This document shows positions 1 through 7,786 of a stretch of 53,636 nucleotides of DNA, in pieces; the stretch's first letter is position 1, and the number at the start of each line of letters is the position of its first letter. Below the pieces are notes generated by a model. The model had not been told where the DNA came from. It made no database searches and saw only the letters and a program-made list of their open reading frames with translations. Both the position numbers and the translations under genes were made by a program. Source of the DNA: an uncultured Ruminococcus sp. (GTDB lineage: Bacteria; Bacillota; Clostridia; Oscillospirales; Ruminococcaceae); assembly GCF_937915125.1 (NCBI RefSeq), contig NZ_CALDMP010000013.1, positions 1-53,636 on the forward strand. The letters are read 5' to 3'.

Positions 1-51
1 TGCAAGCATATGACGTGCAAAGCCGTCAGGCGCTCTTTGTGCGGTGTTGCC
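1..51 (+). mobile_element. MITE-1, right end only (cut by window start)
   Basis: The sequence matches the right half of the MITE-1 family (full copies at 3619, 7515, 9512 and elsewhere) and ends in the terminal inverted repeat TCTTTGTGCGGTGTTGCC. The left half lies outside the window. It is followed by ttag and then by GGACACCTCTAAAA (55-68), which resembles a MITE-2 end. Confidence 0.9.
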
Positions 52-65
52 TTAGGACACCTCTA

Positions 66-127
66 AAATTGATTTGCGTACAAATACCCTTCTATCTCTT
101 GCAAAATTACAAAAAATAGGGTATACT
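66..127 (+). promoter_or_regulatory. trxA promoter with upstream 14-bp motif
   Basis: The -35 box TTGCAA (99-104) and -10 box TATACT (122-127) are separated by 17 bp. The motif AAATTGATTTGCGT lies at 66-79, 19 bp before the -35 box. The same motif occurs at the same distance before the promoters at 26739 and 46943, which suggests an activator site centred near -61. Confidence 0.85.
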
Positions 128-162
128 AAAACTACAGGCAAATTCAGAAAGGAGTGTTTCTC

Positions 163-471
163 ATGGCAGTGACAATACTGACAAAGGACAATTTCAAAAA
201 AGAGGTCATGGAGGCATCGAAAAAGGTGCTGATCGACTTTTATGCGGACTGGTGCGGCCCCTGTCAGATGGTTTCCCCGGTGGTGGACGAGATCGCCGAA
301 GAACAGTCGGATGTCCATGTCTGCAAAGTCAATGTGGACGAGCAGCGGGAACTGGCACAGGCGTTCGGGGTCTCCAGCATCCCTACCCTGGCAGTTGTGG
401 AAAACGGCAAGCTGGTTCGCCACGCTGTAGGCGCAATGCCCAAGGAAAAGATTCTGGAAATGCTGAAATAA
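163..471 (+). CDS. trxA: Thioredoxin
   Basis: A 102-residue cytosolic thiol-disulfide oxidoreductase that reduces protein disulfides and would itself be recharged by thioredoxin reductase. The redox motif WCGPC is at residues 30-34 and the cis-proline of IPT is at residue 74, both intact; length is typical for the family. The ATG at 163 is chosen over an in-frame GTG at 154 because AGAAAGGAG (146-154) lies 8 nt before it. The gene is monocistronic, with its own promoter at 99-127 and a strong terminator at 476. No reductase gene is adjacent. The assignment is secure. Confidence 0.97.
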   Translation: MAVTILTKDNFKKEVMEASKKVLIDFYADWCGPCQMVSPVVDEIAEEQSDVHVCKVNVDEQRELAQAFGVSSIPTLAVVENGKLVRHAVGAMPKEKILEMLK

Positions 472-475
472 ATAC

Positions 476-515
476 AAACCCGTCCGAGCAGTTTCTCGGA
501 CGGGTTTCTTTATTT
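476..515 (+). terminator. trxA terminator
   Basis: A 13-bp perfect stem (476-488 with 495-507), loop CAGTTT, followed by a T-rich tail. Confidence 0.92.
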
Positions 516-575
516 GAAATGTGTTTTCTCTGAGCTTTTATCAAGTCTATGTTATTAATTTAAGGAGGGCTGTAA

Positions 576-608
576 ATGCAAGTACACTGTAATGTTTTTA
601 CTTCCTAA
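576..608 (+). pseudogene. Orphan start site: strong RBS and 10-codon ORF
   Basis: TAAGGAGGGC (561-570) precedes an ATG at 576, but the frame stops after ten codons, just inside the 3' end of the convergent gene. It looks like the stump of a gene whose body was replaced when the AT-rich island to its right arrived. A functional micropeptide is possible but nothing else supports it. Confidence 0.3.
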
Positions 609-2331
609 CAGAACATTCCGCATATCGTACTAACACCTCATAGGCATCATCGGGCTCAATTCGATTGTTTTTATCTATATCACATAGATACGTATTGACA
701 AATCGCGATTTTCCAACTGATTGAGACGCATAGCTTAATAAAATTTGATATGCATCATCCAATTCATAAGAGAATCCATTTCCATTCGCATCACCAATTT
801 CAATCAAGTTATCATATATTCCGTCTTTGTCTAAGTCGAGATAGAAATTTTCATGTTCTTCTTCTGTGTCATAAGTGACAAGAACTTCAGATTCTTCCGT
901 ATATATGCGAAAAGAAGTGCCCTTGATGCTGTTTCCAGTTGTTTCTTCTGCATAACTGCAATCAAAAATGTACTGAGCATCTCCAGAAATAGGTGAATTA
1001 CCAGAAATTAAAACACCTCGTTCTTGTTTGGAAAGCGTTAAGGTGTGCTCTGGCGATAAAACACCAATATAGTCAAACCAGTTAGCAGGGCTATAATTGC
1101 ATGTTTCTGTATCATATGCTAGATACAAGGTTGAAGTAAATTGCTGTTCACCTTTGTTCGTTAACGAAACAGATTGACTTGACATATCTGCTGTATATTT
1201 TTCAGCATCGAATGCATCATAGCGAGAAATATAGGTATCTCCAGAAATTCTAAGATCTACTATTTCCGGCTCAGATAATTCCTGTTCAATATGAAATGCG
1301 TCTCCTTCTAAATAATAAACAGTATTTGAAAAATCATATTCCGCAGCTTCTGACCCATCTATTGAAATTTTCAATCCCTCTGCATTACCGTGAAACAGTC
1401 TGCATTGTACAATATTTGATGTTTCTGTAGCGTCAAGTATTGTTTCAGAATACGGTGCTTTATAAAGGAGTAAATCTGCATTGTTTGTCACTAATGTAAA
1501 GCTTGCCCCAGTTTCAGAACCAAGTTCATAGATTGGAATATAAAATTGTTTAGTCTCAGAATTAATATAAATGCATTGTTCATCTCGAAAAGGAATGTGA
1601 TCTTCTTCGGCACTAACACAATTACTGTCATAAGTCAGAATACATGTATCATATGAAGTTCCGTTCCAATCCCAATTTCCTGTTGTCATTCCCAATCCGG
1701 TCACCGCATGAGAGATGCTTTCATCCTGGAAACTAATTAAAAAATACTCGCTTTTTTCCTGACATTGTTTTGCACAATCCAGAAGCTGTTCCACTTTTTC
1801 TGCATCAGAATAAGTACTGTTTAATCCGGCACTGTATTGGACGGGTTTGTGTGCTTGTACCAGAGAATATGCAGCAATCAAATCATCCACATCTTCTGTC
1901 AATGGAATATCATATAGCGTTTTTGCATCCGCATAAATATCACTTGGAGAAAGAATTCCATTATGAACCAAAACTGTTAATGCAGCAATCCCAAAACAGC
2001 ACCCCGAATTTGTTAGATTTTCGAATTTGTATTCATAATACATAAACCGTTCAGTTGCCGTAAGATTTTTCGTGTAATTCTCAAGTACAACTTCGGCTCT
2101 GTTTGTTGTAGTATCATAAATATGATTCGGAAAGGAAAAAGTATCTGTACCTAATCCATGAGAGACAGCTAGTTGTTTTAATGCACTGTCTTCCACAGCA
2201 GTTTCTTGGAAAATAGGAATTTCTGTGTCTATTATATCATATTCCGCTGCGAAAATTGTATCTGTTAGACTTTTAGCAATGCCCGTGAAAAACAAAGTAA
2301 TTGCAGAGATACATGCAATCATTTTTTTCAT
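598..2331 (-). CDS. Secreted cysteine-peptidase-like protein with dockerin
   Basis: A 577-residue exported protein. Residues 1-28 are a signal peptide. The N-terminal region carries SGCCFGIA (Cys111/112), SHAVTGLG (His208) and ILTYDSN (Asp235/Asn237), an order that fits a papain-like Cys-His-Asn/Asp triad; this is inference. A beta-rich middle region is unassigned. The C-terminus (about 505-577) is a type I dockerin with two calcium loops, DANGNGFSYELDDAY and DIDKNNRIEPDDAY, so it should dock onto a cohesin-bearing scaffold. The ATG at 2331 is preferred over 2355 because GAAAGGA lies just upstream of it. It is the second gene after 2377-3225 (45-bp gap). The gene is clearly more AT-rich than most of the window, suggesting transfer. 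Confidence 0.85.
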   Translation of the reverse strand: MKKMIACISAITLFFTGIAKSLTDTIFAAEYDIIDTEIPIFQETAVEDSALKQLAVSHGLGTDTFSFPNHIYDTTTNRAEVVLENYTKNLTATERFMYYEYKFENLTNSGCCFGIAALTVLVHNGILSPSDIYADAKTLYDIPLTEDVDDLIAAYSLVQAHKPVQYSAGLNSTYSDAEKVEQLLDCAKQCQEKSEYFLISFQDESISHAVTGLGMTTGNWDWNGTSYDTCILTYDSNCVSAEEDHIPFRDEQCIYINSETKQFYIPIYELGSETGASFTLVTNNADLLLYKAPYSETILDATETSNIVQCRLFHGNAEGLKISIDGSEAAEYDFSNTVYYLEGDAFHIEQELSEPEIVDLRISGDTYISRYDAFDAEKYTADMSSQSVSLTNKGEQQFTSTLYLAYDTETCNYSPANWFDYIGVLSPEHTLTLSKQERGVLISGNSPISGDAQYIFDCSYAEETTGNSIKGTSFRIYTEESEVLVTYDTEEEHENFYLDLDKDGIYDNLIEIGDANGNGFSYELDDAYQILLSYASQSVGKSRFVNTYLCDIDKNNRIEPDDAYEVLVRYAECSVRK

Positions 2332-2376
2332 TAGAAAATTCCTTTCAAAAATCATGTTTTTTGTTGCATAGAATAG

Positions 2377-3225
2377 TTAAAAAGTTCTTTCTTCTCCAAT
2401 ATACCAGCCAGATACATTATAATTCTTTCCTATACTCGTGCAAGTATAGTAGTAAAGAATCTGATAAACATCAGATAAAGACTGCAAGTCGCAATCAAAG
2501 AGTCTGTAATTTTCATCACCGTCAGCAGCTATTGCATATCGTACTCTTGTAAAACCATATTTTTGAGGATCTGACAATACATCAAGACCGTCCAAATAAT
2601 AATATGAAGAGGAACCATACCGCTTTAACTCCCCATTTTTTTGTGCAATAGCAAATGCATTGCGAGCGATATAAGCATCATCTGCTGTAATATTTCCATC
2701 GCCATTTACATCTCCAATCGTGTACTCCACGGTCTCAGCGTAAGAAGATATGCCACTTTCATTATAATTTGTCAGAGAACCTTTTCGGAATTCCGCATCC
2801 TCAACAGCAATGGATGCTGTATTGTTTACATAAACAGTTGCCAAGACGCCGTCTGCATTGCAAATACTTGATGCAATGCTGGTAATAGCTACATTTCCAC
2901 CTTCCTGTGCAGCGACTACAGTAGAATCTCCACATACATTTCCAACAGAAACAATGGGCATTCCACTCGCATCAGACAATAAAGAAGTATTTACATTCAG
3001 TTTAATCTCCGAAATATCAAAACCAGTATTGTTCTGAATTTCAAGAGAGATTGCTTTTGCGCCTTCAGGAATAATTGTTCCATCAGCAGTTGCAATTGCT
3101 TCTGTTACAGTACTAGTCGTGATATTCACTGCATTTGTCTCTGCTGAAGCACTTACAACAAGAGCACCATTAGAGCCTAAAATTGTTGCAGCTGTTAACG
3201 CTGCTGCTATTTTCTTCATTTTCAT
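2377..3225 (-). CDS. Secreted cohesin-like/dockerin protein
   Basis: A 282-residue exported protein with a signal peptide ending near SASA. Residues about 30-165 form a beta-rich domain with features seen in cohesins (an N-N-x-G-F stretch, and NADGVLATVYV near its end); the cohesin call is tentative. The C-terminus holds one clear dockerin repeat, DVNGDGNITADDAYIARNAF, and a degenerate second one near LQSLSDVYQILYYY. If both calls hold it could be an adaptor that docks while offering a docking site. The start at 3225 follows AAGGATGG. A much longer reading frame upstream only translates the tRNA-Trp gene. It is AT-rich, like its downstream partner. Confidence 0.8.
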   Translation of the reverse strand: MKMKKIAAALTAATILGSNGALVVSASAETNAVNITTSTVTEAIATADGTIIPEGAKAISLEIQNNTGFDISEIKLNVNTSLLSDASGMPIVSVGNVCGDSTVVAAQEGGNVAITSIASSICNADGVLATVYVNNTASIAVEDAEFRKGSLTNYNESGISSYAETVEYTIGDVNGDGNITADDAYIARNAFAIAQKNGELKRYGSSSYYYLDGLDVLSDPQKYGFTRVRYAIAADGDENYRLFDCDLQSLSDVYQILYYYTCTSIGKNYNVSGWYIGEERTF

Positions 3226-3242
3226 ATAATATCCATCCTTTT

Positions 3243-3278
3243 TTAAATAAATAATACCCCCCCATAAAAATGGGGGGG
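3243..3278 (-). terminator. Hairpin after tRNA-Trp
   Basis: A seven-pair G/C stem (3257-3263 with 3272-3278), loop of eight, followed on the minus strand by TATTATTTATTT. It ends the tRNA transcript; partial readthrough could feed the gene at 3225, for which no separate promoter is seen. Confidence 0.65.
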
Positions 3279-3354
3279 TGGCAGGGGCACCAAGAATCGA
3301 ACTCGGGACACGCGGTTTTGGAGACCGCTGCTCTACCAGCTGAGCTATACCCCT
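3279..3354 (-). tRNA. tRNA-Trp (CCA)
   Basis: A 76-nt cloverleaf with encoded CCA. The acceptor AGGGGTA pairs with TGCCCCT, and the anticodon loop CTCCAAA gives anticodon CCA. A T-arm GTTCGATTC is present. Confidence 0.97.
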
Positions 3355-3394
3355 ATTTGTATGCTTTTGAAGCAGAGAACCTGCAACGTCATAT

Positions 3395-3423
3395 ATTATA
3401 TCACAAAAAAAAACCCTTGTCAA
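3395..3423 (-). promoter_or_regulatory. tRNA-Trp promoter
   Basis: TTGACA (3418-3423) and TATAAT (3395-3400) with a 17-bp spacer, reading toward the tRNA. Confidence 0.92.
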
Positions 3424-3574
3424 CTGCTTTTTGCAATTTTTTTCTTTTTACCAGGAAATTTTCCAGAAACAAAGAGGGAATCGCCTTTCCGGAGAAAAAC
3501 GCCTGCCGACCTGAAAAAAGTGCCGAAAAATCCCCGCCCTGTCACAGGTTCTGACAAAAGCCGACAGCGGAATA

Positions 3575-3583
3575 TGCTATAAT
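3575..3583 (+). promoter_or_regulatory. Extended -10 promoter upstream of MITE-1 and the 3831 gene
   Basis: TGCTATAAT (3575-3583) is an extended -10 element. No good -35 box is at 17 bp. The next gene on this strand starts at 3831, with a complete MITE-1 in between. Confidence 0.55.
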
Positions 3584-3618
3584 AAAATTGCCGGATCAGC
3601 CATACGCAATGATACATA

Positions 3619-3807
3619 GGCAATACCGCACAAAGATTGTGCGTCAGATGTACTCTACGAGCATAAACTTTGTCAGATTTTTCGTCAGATGAAACAAAAA
3701 GCGCAGTGAATACTTTGTGTATTCACGAGCATTTTTGTGAAATATGACGGAAAAGATGCAAGCATATGACGTGCAAAGCCGTCAGGCGCTCTTTGTGCGG
3801 TGTTGCC
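3619..3807 (+). mobile_element. MITE-1, complete, long variant
   Basis: 189 bp with ends GGCAATACCGCACAAAGA and TCTTTGTGCGGTGTTGCC. It is flanked by the direct repeat CATA on both sides. An internal hairpin TGAATAC-ttt gt-GTATTCA is present. This variant carries the segment tgtactctacgagcataaac, also seen in the 11931 and 53588 copies. It encodes no transposase. Confidence 0.93.
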
Positions 3808-3830
3808 CATAGAAAAAAGGAGGGTTTCAG

Positions 3831-4082
3831 ATGCAGCAGATCTTAAAACGAATTGCACGTGAGAATCAGGTTTCCGTGGAGGAGATCCGAGAGGAAATCG
3901 CGGCGGCGATCCAGGAGGGGATGTACTGTCCCGATCCAGTGGTACGGCAGGCGTGGAATGCCATTCCCAGCAAGGAGGAGATCCCCACACCGGAGGAGGT
4001 GATCGCCTTTCTGGCTGTACAGATCGCAGCAGAGCAAGCTGCCCGCTCTGCCTCGACACCCTTTGAACTTGCGGTGAAATAA
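3831..4082 (+). CDS. Small conserved protein, Spo0A-C-like helical
   Basis: An 83-residue soluble, acidic, mostly helical protein. The pattern (IARENQVSVEEIREEIAAAI, then PDPVVRQAW and PTPEEVIAFLA) resembles short clostridial proteins often labelled as related to the Spo0A C-terminal domain; I recall this likeness rather than having tested it, so no function is claimed. AAGGAGG (3818-3823) lies 7 nt before the ATG. The transcript probably begins at the -10 element at 3578 and runs through the MITE-1 copy. A terminator follows at 4157. Confidence 0.82.
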   Translation: MQQILKRIARENQVSVEEIREEIAAAIQEGMYCPDPVVRQAWNAIPSKEEIPTPEEVIAFLAVQIAAEQAARSASTPFELAVK

Positions 4083-4156
4083 GCGCATGTACAAGTTCTC
4101 ATACATCATCCTCAAAAAATCGGCTTAACAAAAGAAAATGCAGTCATTGCCTGTGA

Positions 4157-4201
4157 AAAACCGCATTTGAACCCCAAAAGGGCAAATGCGGTTTTGTATT
4201 T
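4157..4201. terminator. Bidirectional terminator
   Basis: AAAACCGCATTTG (4157-4169) pairs with CAAATGCGGTTTT (4183-4195), with T-rich tails on both strands. It serves both the 3831 gene and the convergent GH8 gene. Confidence 0.9.
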
Positions 4202-4202
4202 T

Positions 4203-5597
4203 TTATCCAACCAGAATCTGCCGCAGCACCGTGAGATCCATACCGTTCACCACACCATTCTGCTGTAGATCTGCACATGCCGCCTGTTCCCGGGAAAGCT
4301 TCTCATTCCCCAGAAGATATTGCAGCAGCAGTACCATGTCCGCCAGCGTGGTCTCGCCGTCACCGTTAATATCTCCTGCCGTGTCAGTGCCGCCGGGAAC
4401 AATCCATGCGCCTGCATCTGCAATGAGACAAAGCATTTTTATGGTATCCCCATAGTACACGTCATCGCCGTATTCCAGAATGCATTCCCGGAGGGCATTC
4501 TCCCAATCGTTATTCTCACCGCACTTTGCTGCAATGAGAAAAGGTGCCGTAAAGCACAGGTCGTTGTAATCCTGAGTCGCCTGTCCCTCAAGGGTGTACC
4601 CTGCCCGGATCTCCCAGGGGTCGCCGCCGGTATCGCTCACAATAAAGGCATTCATGGCATCCAGGCATTTTTTCGCCGTTGCATTGCCGTTCACCAGATA
4701 GTCCATGCCAATGCGCCACGGTGTGCGGCAGCTGTTATAGGCATACTGCCCATCTGTCACATCTTCCAGAAAATTTTCCGGCGCCGGCATATAGCCGCCG
4801 TTTCCGTCGGGAATCAGGAAATCTGGCAGCAGTCCTGTTCCGTACTGTTCCACTACGCTGTCAATGATGGCATTGGTGCTGTCGTAGACGTTCAGCCAGT
4901 TGTCATCTCCGGTAACCTGGGCGAAAACCGGATAATATTGCAGGAGAAAATCCGAGGAACGGGTTGCGCCGTAATATTGGTCACCCTCTTCCTCCCAGTA
5001 TGCCCAGTCTCCCAGATTGATGGTCCAGGTGGTGTGGTTCACTTCGTACTCCATAATATCACAGATGACAGAAATCGCCATATCCCGGTAGTTGTATGCA
5101 CCGTCACTGCCCCATACCGTGTCGGCAAGGAGCAGCGCATAGGCAATGTCCATATCACCGTCAGAGGCGGAATCTGCGCCGGCTTCTTCCACCAGCGCCG
5201 AGCCGTTGTCGCTCTGCTGCCACGCCATGAGATGTGTTCCAATCTCGCTGGTGTGCGCCTGGTAATACCGCACCATGCCGTCGAACAGCTCCTGTGCCTG
5301 GGGGTCATATGCCGCCATGGATGCCGTAATGAGCATTCCATAGCCGTGGGCTTCGGAAACAGTCACCGGCACAGAGCCATTTCCGCTGTAGTGTTCGTCA
5401 CTATAGTACACATAATATTGCGTCTCGTCCGTAACGTAGGTATCCTGTACAAGATAGCGTGCTTTCCAGTTGTCGTAGAACTGGGTCATATTCGCTGTCC
5501 GGTCGGTATCCGTCCGGGCTGCGGCGGTGATATCCAGGGGCAGCTGCAATACGGCAAGTGCCGCTGCGGCGGCGATCCATCTGTGGTATATTTTCAT
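4203..5597 (-). CDS. GH8 endoglucanase with dockerin
   Basis: A 464-residue secreted glycoside hydrolase family 8 enzyme that would cleave internal beta-1,4 links in cellulose or related glucans by inversion. Signal peptide at 1-27. The general-acid glutamate lies in SEAHGYGMLI (Glu82), and the family motif DGDMDIAYALL follows at 146-156. Residues about 406-464 are a dockerin: DINGDGETTLADMVLLLQYLL and the weaker ADLQQNGVVNGMDLTVLRQIL, joined to the catalytic domain by a very short linker. The start follows AGAAAGGGAAAG. The enzyme would be assembled on a cell-surface or secreted scaffoldin. Other GH8 activities (xylanase, chitosanase) cannot be excluded. Confidence 0.93.
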   Translation of the reverse strand: MKIYHRWIAAAAALAVLQLPLDITAAARTDTDRTANMTQFYDNWKARYLVQDTYVTDETQYYVYYSDEHYSGNGSVPVTVSEAHGYGMLITASMAAYDPQAQELFDGMVRYYQAHTSEIGTHLMAWQQSDNGSALVEEAGADSASDGDMDIAYALLLADTVWGSDGAYNYRDMAISVICDIMEYEVNHTTWTINLGDWAYWEEEGDQYYGATRSSDFLLQYYPVFAQVTGDDNWLNVYDSTNAIIDSVVEQYGTGLLPDFLIPDGNGGYMPAPENFLEDVTDGQYAYNSCRTPWRIGMDYLVNGNATAKKCLDAMNAFIVSDTGGDPWEIRAGYTLEGQATQDYNDLCFTAPFLIAAKCGENNDWENALRECILEYGDDVYYGDTIKMLCLIADAGAWIVPGGTDTAGDINGDGETTLADMVLLLQYLLGNEKLSREQAACADLQQNGVVNGMDLTVLRQILVG

Positions 5598-5641
5598 GCT
5601 GTCTTTCCCTTTCTGAAAAGTCGGCGGGTTCGTCTGCTTTC

Positions 5642-5670
5642 AGTATACCATATTCTCCGGCAAATGTCCA
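5642..5670 (-). promoter_or_regulatory. GH8 gene promoter
   Basis: TGGACA (5665-5670) and TATACT (5642-5647) with a 17-bp spacer. A minimal MITE-1 begins 4 bp upstream of the -35 box. Confidence 0.85.
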
Positions 5671-5673
5671 TAA

Positions 5674-5719
5674 GGCAACACCGCACAAAGAGCGCCTGGC
5701 GGTTTTGTGCGGTATTGCC
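5674..5719. mobile_element. Minimal MITE-1 (46 bp)
   Basis: Consists of little more than the two terminal inverted repeats joined together, flanked by ATAA on both sides. It shows that a unit as short as 46 bp was mobilised, or that the core was deleted cleanly after insertion. Confidence 0.85.
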
Positions 5720-5752
5720 ATAAGAATTTGGGGAAATTTCAAAGAAATACAG

Positions 5753-5781
5753 TTGCCAAAGACGGAGAGATGTGATATACT
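5753..5781 (+). promoter_or_regulatory. Promoter of the isomerase-like gene
   Basis: TTGCCA (5753-5758) and TATACT (5776-5781) with a 17-bp spacer. The leader contains a complete repeat B copy before the gene at 5961. Confidence 0.85.
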
Positions 5782-5815
5782 AGAGAAAATATCGTAGATT
5801 TTTGTTGCATGCATA

Positions 5816-5918
5816 ACCCCTCAGTCACGGCTGCGCCGTGCCAGCTCCCCTTTCAAGAGAGCCTATATTCAGCCTCCCTTGAAAGGGGAGGAGGACCGCC
5901 GACAGGCGGTGGAGGGGT
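5816..5918. repeat. Repeat B copy 1
   Basis: A chain of four small hairpins between ACCCCTC and GAGGGGT, including ACGGCTGCGCCGT and CCGCCGACAGGCGG. It lies in the 5' leader of the downstream gene. Confidence 0.9.
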
Positions 5919-5960
5919 ACACCGCCAAATACAATCTACACAAAGAAAGGACGTTTTCTC

Positions 5961-7445
5961 ATGACAAATATCCCAAAAATGAAAGTCGGCATTGTTGCCG
6001 TGAGCCGGGACTGTTTCCCGGAGAGCCTTTCGGTGAACCGGAGAAAGGCACTGGTGGATGCCTACACGAAAAAGTATGACGCTGCGGACATTTACGAGTG
6101 CCCGGTATGTATCGTGGAGAGCGAGATCCACATGGTGCAGGCGCTGGACGATCTGAAAAAAGCCGGCTGCAATGCTTTGTGCGTTTATCTGGGGAACTTC
6201 GGCCCGGAGATCGCCGAGACCCTGCTGGCGAAGCACTTCGACGGCCCGAAAATGTTCTGCGCCGCTGCGGAGGAAAACACCGGCGTATTGTCATGCAGCC
6301 GTGGCGATGCCTACTGCGGTATGCTCAACGCCAGCTATAATCTGAAGCTCCGGGGCGTAAAAGCGTACATCCCGGAATATCCCGTGGGCACGGCAGAAGA
6401 ATGCGCCGACATGATTCACGAATTTCTGCCCATTGCCCGTGCGGTCTATGGTCTGAACCATCTGAAAATCATCAGCTTCGGCCCTCGTCCTCTGAATTTC
6501 CTGGCATGTAACGCTCCCATTCAGCAGCTGTACAATCTGGGCGTGGAGATCGAGGAAAACTCCGAGCTGGATCTGTTCGAAGCATTCCACAAACACGAAG
6601 GTGACCCCCGTATCCCTGAGGTGGTCAAGGATATGGAGGCAGAACTGGGTGACGGCAACAAGAAGCCGGATATCCTGCCGAAGCTGGCACAGTATGAACT
6701 GACTCTCCTGGACTGGATCGAGGAGCACAGAGGCTATCGGGAGTATGTGGCAATTGCCGGAAAGTGCTGGCCGGCATTCCAGACCCAGTTCGGTTTTGTA
6801 CCCTGTTATGTAAACAGCCGTCTCACAGGCAGAGGCATTCCCGTTTCCTGCGAGGTGGATATTTACGGCGCACTGAGCGAATTTATCGGCACCGTAGTCA
6901 GCGAGGATGCAGTAACACTGCTGGATATCAACAACACTGTGCCCAGAGATCTGTATGAGAGCGAAATTGCCGGGAAATTCCCCTATACTCTGACAGATAC
7001 CTTTATGGGCTTCCACTGCGGCAACACCACTACCAAGAAGCTGTCCTTCTGCGAGATGAAGTATCAGCTCATCATGGCACGGAGCCTCCCGGAGGAAGTG
7101 ACCCAGGGCACACTGGAAGGCGACATTGTACCGGGTGATATTACCTTCTTCCGTCTCCAGTCCACAGCCGATGCCAAGCTGAATGCTTACATCGCACAGG
7201 GTGAGGTACTTCCGGCGGCAACACATTCCTTCGGCGCCATCGGCGTTTTCGCCATTCCGGAAATGGCACGGTTCTACCGCCATGTGCTCATCCAGAATAA
7301 CTTCCCCCACCACGGCGCAGTGGCATTCGGTCACCACGGCAAGGCGATTTATGAAGTGTTCAAGTATCTGGGCGTAGATGTGACGCAGATCGGCTACAAT
7401 CAGCCCAAGGGCGTGCGCTATCCCACGGAGAATCCCTTTGCATAA
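5961..7445 (+). CDS. L-fucose/L-arabinose isomerase-family protein
   Basis: A 494-residue cytosolic protein resembling the L-fucose isomerase / L-arabinose isomerase superfamily: an N-terminal Rossmann-like region (KVGIVAVSRDCFPES) and a C-terminal part with conserved metal-site-like segments (GFHCGNT, THSFGAIGVF, HHGAVAFGHHGKAIYEVFKYLGV). It would interconvert an aldose and a ketose in plant-sugar catabolism, but the substrate cannot be read from sequence and no fucose or arabinose pathway genes are adjacent. AGAAAGGA lies 10 nt before the ATG. The leader is about 170 nt and carries repeat B. A terminator follows at 7467. Confidence 0.85.
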   Translation: MTNIPKMKVGIVAVSRDCFPESLSVNRRKALVDAYTKKYDAADIYECPVCIVESEIHMVQALDDLKKAGCNALCVYLGNFGPEIAETLLAKHFDGPKMFCAAAEENTGVLSCSRGDAYCGMLNASYNLKLRGVKAYIPEYPVGTAEECADMIHEFLPIARAVYGLNHLKIISFGPRPLNFLACNAPIQQLYNLGVEIEENSELDLFEAFHKHEGDPRIPEVVKDMEAELGDGNKKPDILPKLAQYELTLLDWIEEHRGYREYVAIAGKCWPAFQTQFGFVPCYVNSRLTGRGIPVSCEVDIYGALSEFIGTVVSEDAVTLLDINNTVPRDLYESEIAGKFPYTLTDTFMGFHCGNTTTKKLSFCEMKYQLIMARSLPEEVTQGTLEGDIVPGDITFFRLQSTADAKLNAYIAQGEVLPAATHSFGAIGVFAIPEMARFYRHVLIQNNFPHHGAVAFGHHGKAIYEVFKYLGVDVTQIGYNQPKGVRYPTENPFA

Positions 7446-7466
7446 ACAGAATATGGTAAAACACAG

Positions 7467-7498
7467 CAGGCGTACATCGGTAGATGTGCGCCTGTTTT
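7467..7498 (+). terminator. Terminator of the isomerase-like gene
   Basis: Stem CAGGCGTACATC with GATGTGCGCCTG around loop GGTA, followed by TTTTGT. Confidence 0.88.
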
Positions 7499-7514
7499 GT
7501 AGAAATATTGCAAT

Positions 7515-7686
7515 GGCAATACCGCACAAAGATTGTGCGTCAGATGCGCCGTCAGATTTTTCGTCAGATGAAACAAAAAGCGCAGTGAATACTTTGTGTA
7601 TTCACGAGCATTTTTGTGAAATGTGACGGAAAAGATGCAAGCATATGACGTGCAAAGCCGTCAGGCGCTCTTTGTGCGGTGTTGCC
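7515..7686 (+). mobile_element. MITE-1, complete
   Basis: 172 bp with both terminal inverted repeats, flanked by CAAT on both sides. Its right end is 11 bp from the -35 box of the next promoter. Confidence 0.94.
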
Positions 7687-7697
7687 CAATATTTTCC

Positions 7698-7726
7698 TTG
7701 ACAGTTCCGGTAAAAACGGGTATACT
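7698..7726 (+). promoter_or_regulatory. Promoter of the SLOG gene
   Basis: TTGACA (7698-7703) and TATACT (7721-7726) with a 17-bp spacer. Confidence 0.93.
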
Positions 7727-7737
7727 ATAAAAGAACC

Positions 7738-7769
7738 TCACCGCCTCGTGATCCGGGCGGTGATTTTTT
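7738..7769 (+). terminator. Terminator-like hairpin in the SLOG gene leader
   Basis: TCACCGCC (7738-7745) pairs with GGCGGTGA (7756-7763), followed directly by six T. It starts only about 5 nt after the likely transcription start and lies upstream of the RBS, so it is either a 5' stabilising hairpin or an attenuator. Confidence 0.7.
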
Positions 7770-7786
7770 ACAGGGAGAGGTGTGCC

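Noticed and set aside
3226..3423. Long N-terminal extension of the 2377-3225 gene
   Set aside because: The added residues are the translated tRNA-Trp gene and its leader; the true start has a signal peptide and RBS.
3420..3623. 67-codon minus-strand frame upstream of tRNA-Trp
   Set aside because: It runs antisense through the extended -10 promoter and into the tRNA promoter; no RBS.
4320..5723. 467-codon plus-strand frame opposite the GH8 gene
   Set aside because: The minus-strand frame has a signal peptide, GH8 motifs and dockerin; this one has none and runs through the promoter.
6291..7529. 412-codon minus-strand frame opposite the isomerase-like gene
   Set aside because: Shadow frame in GC-rich coding DNA; no RBS and no domain.
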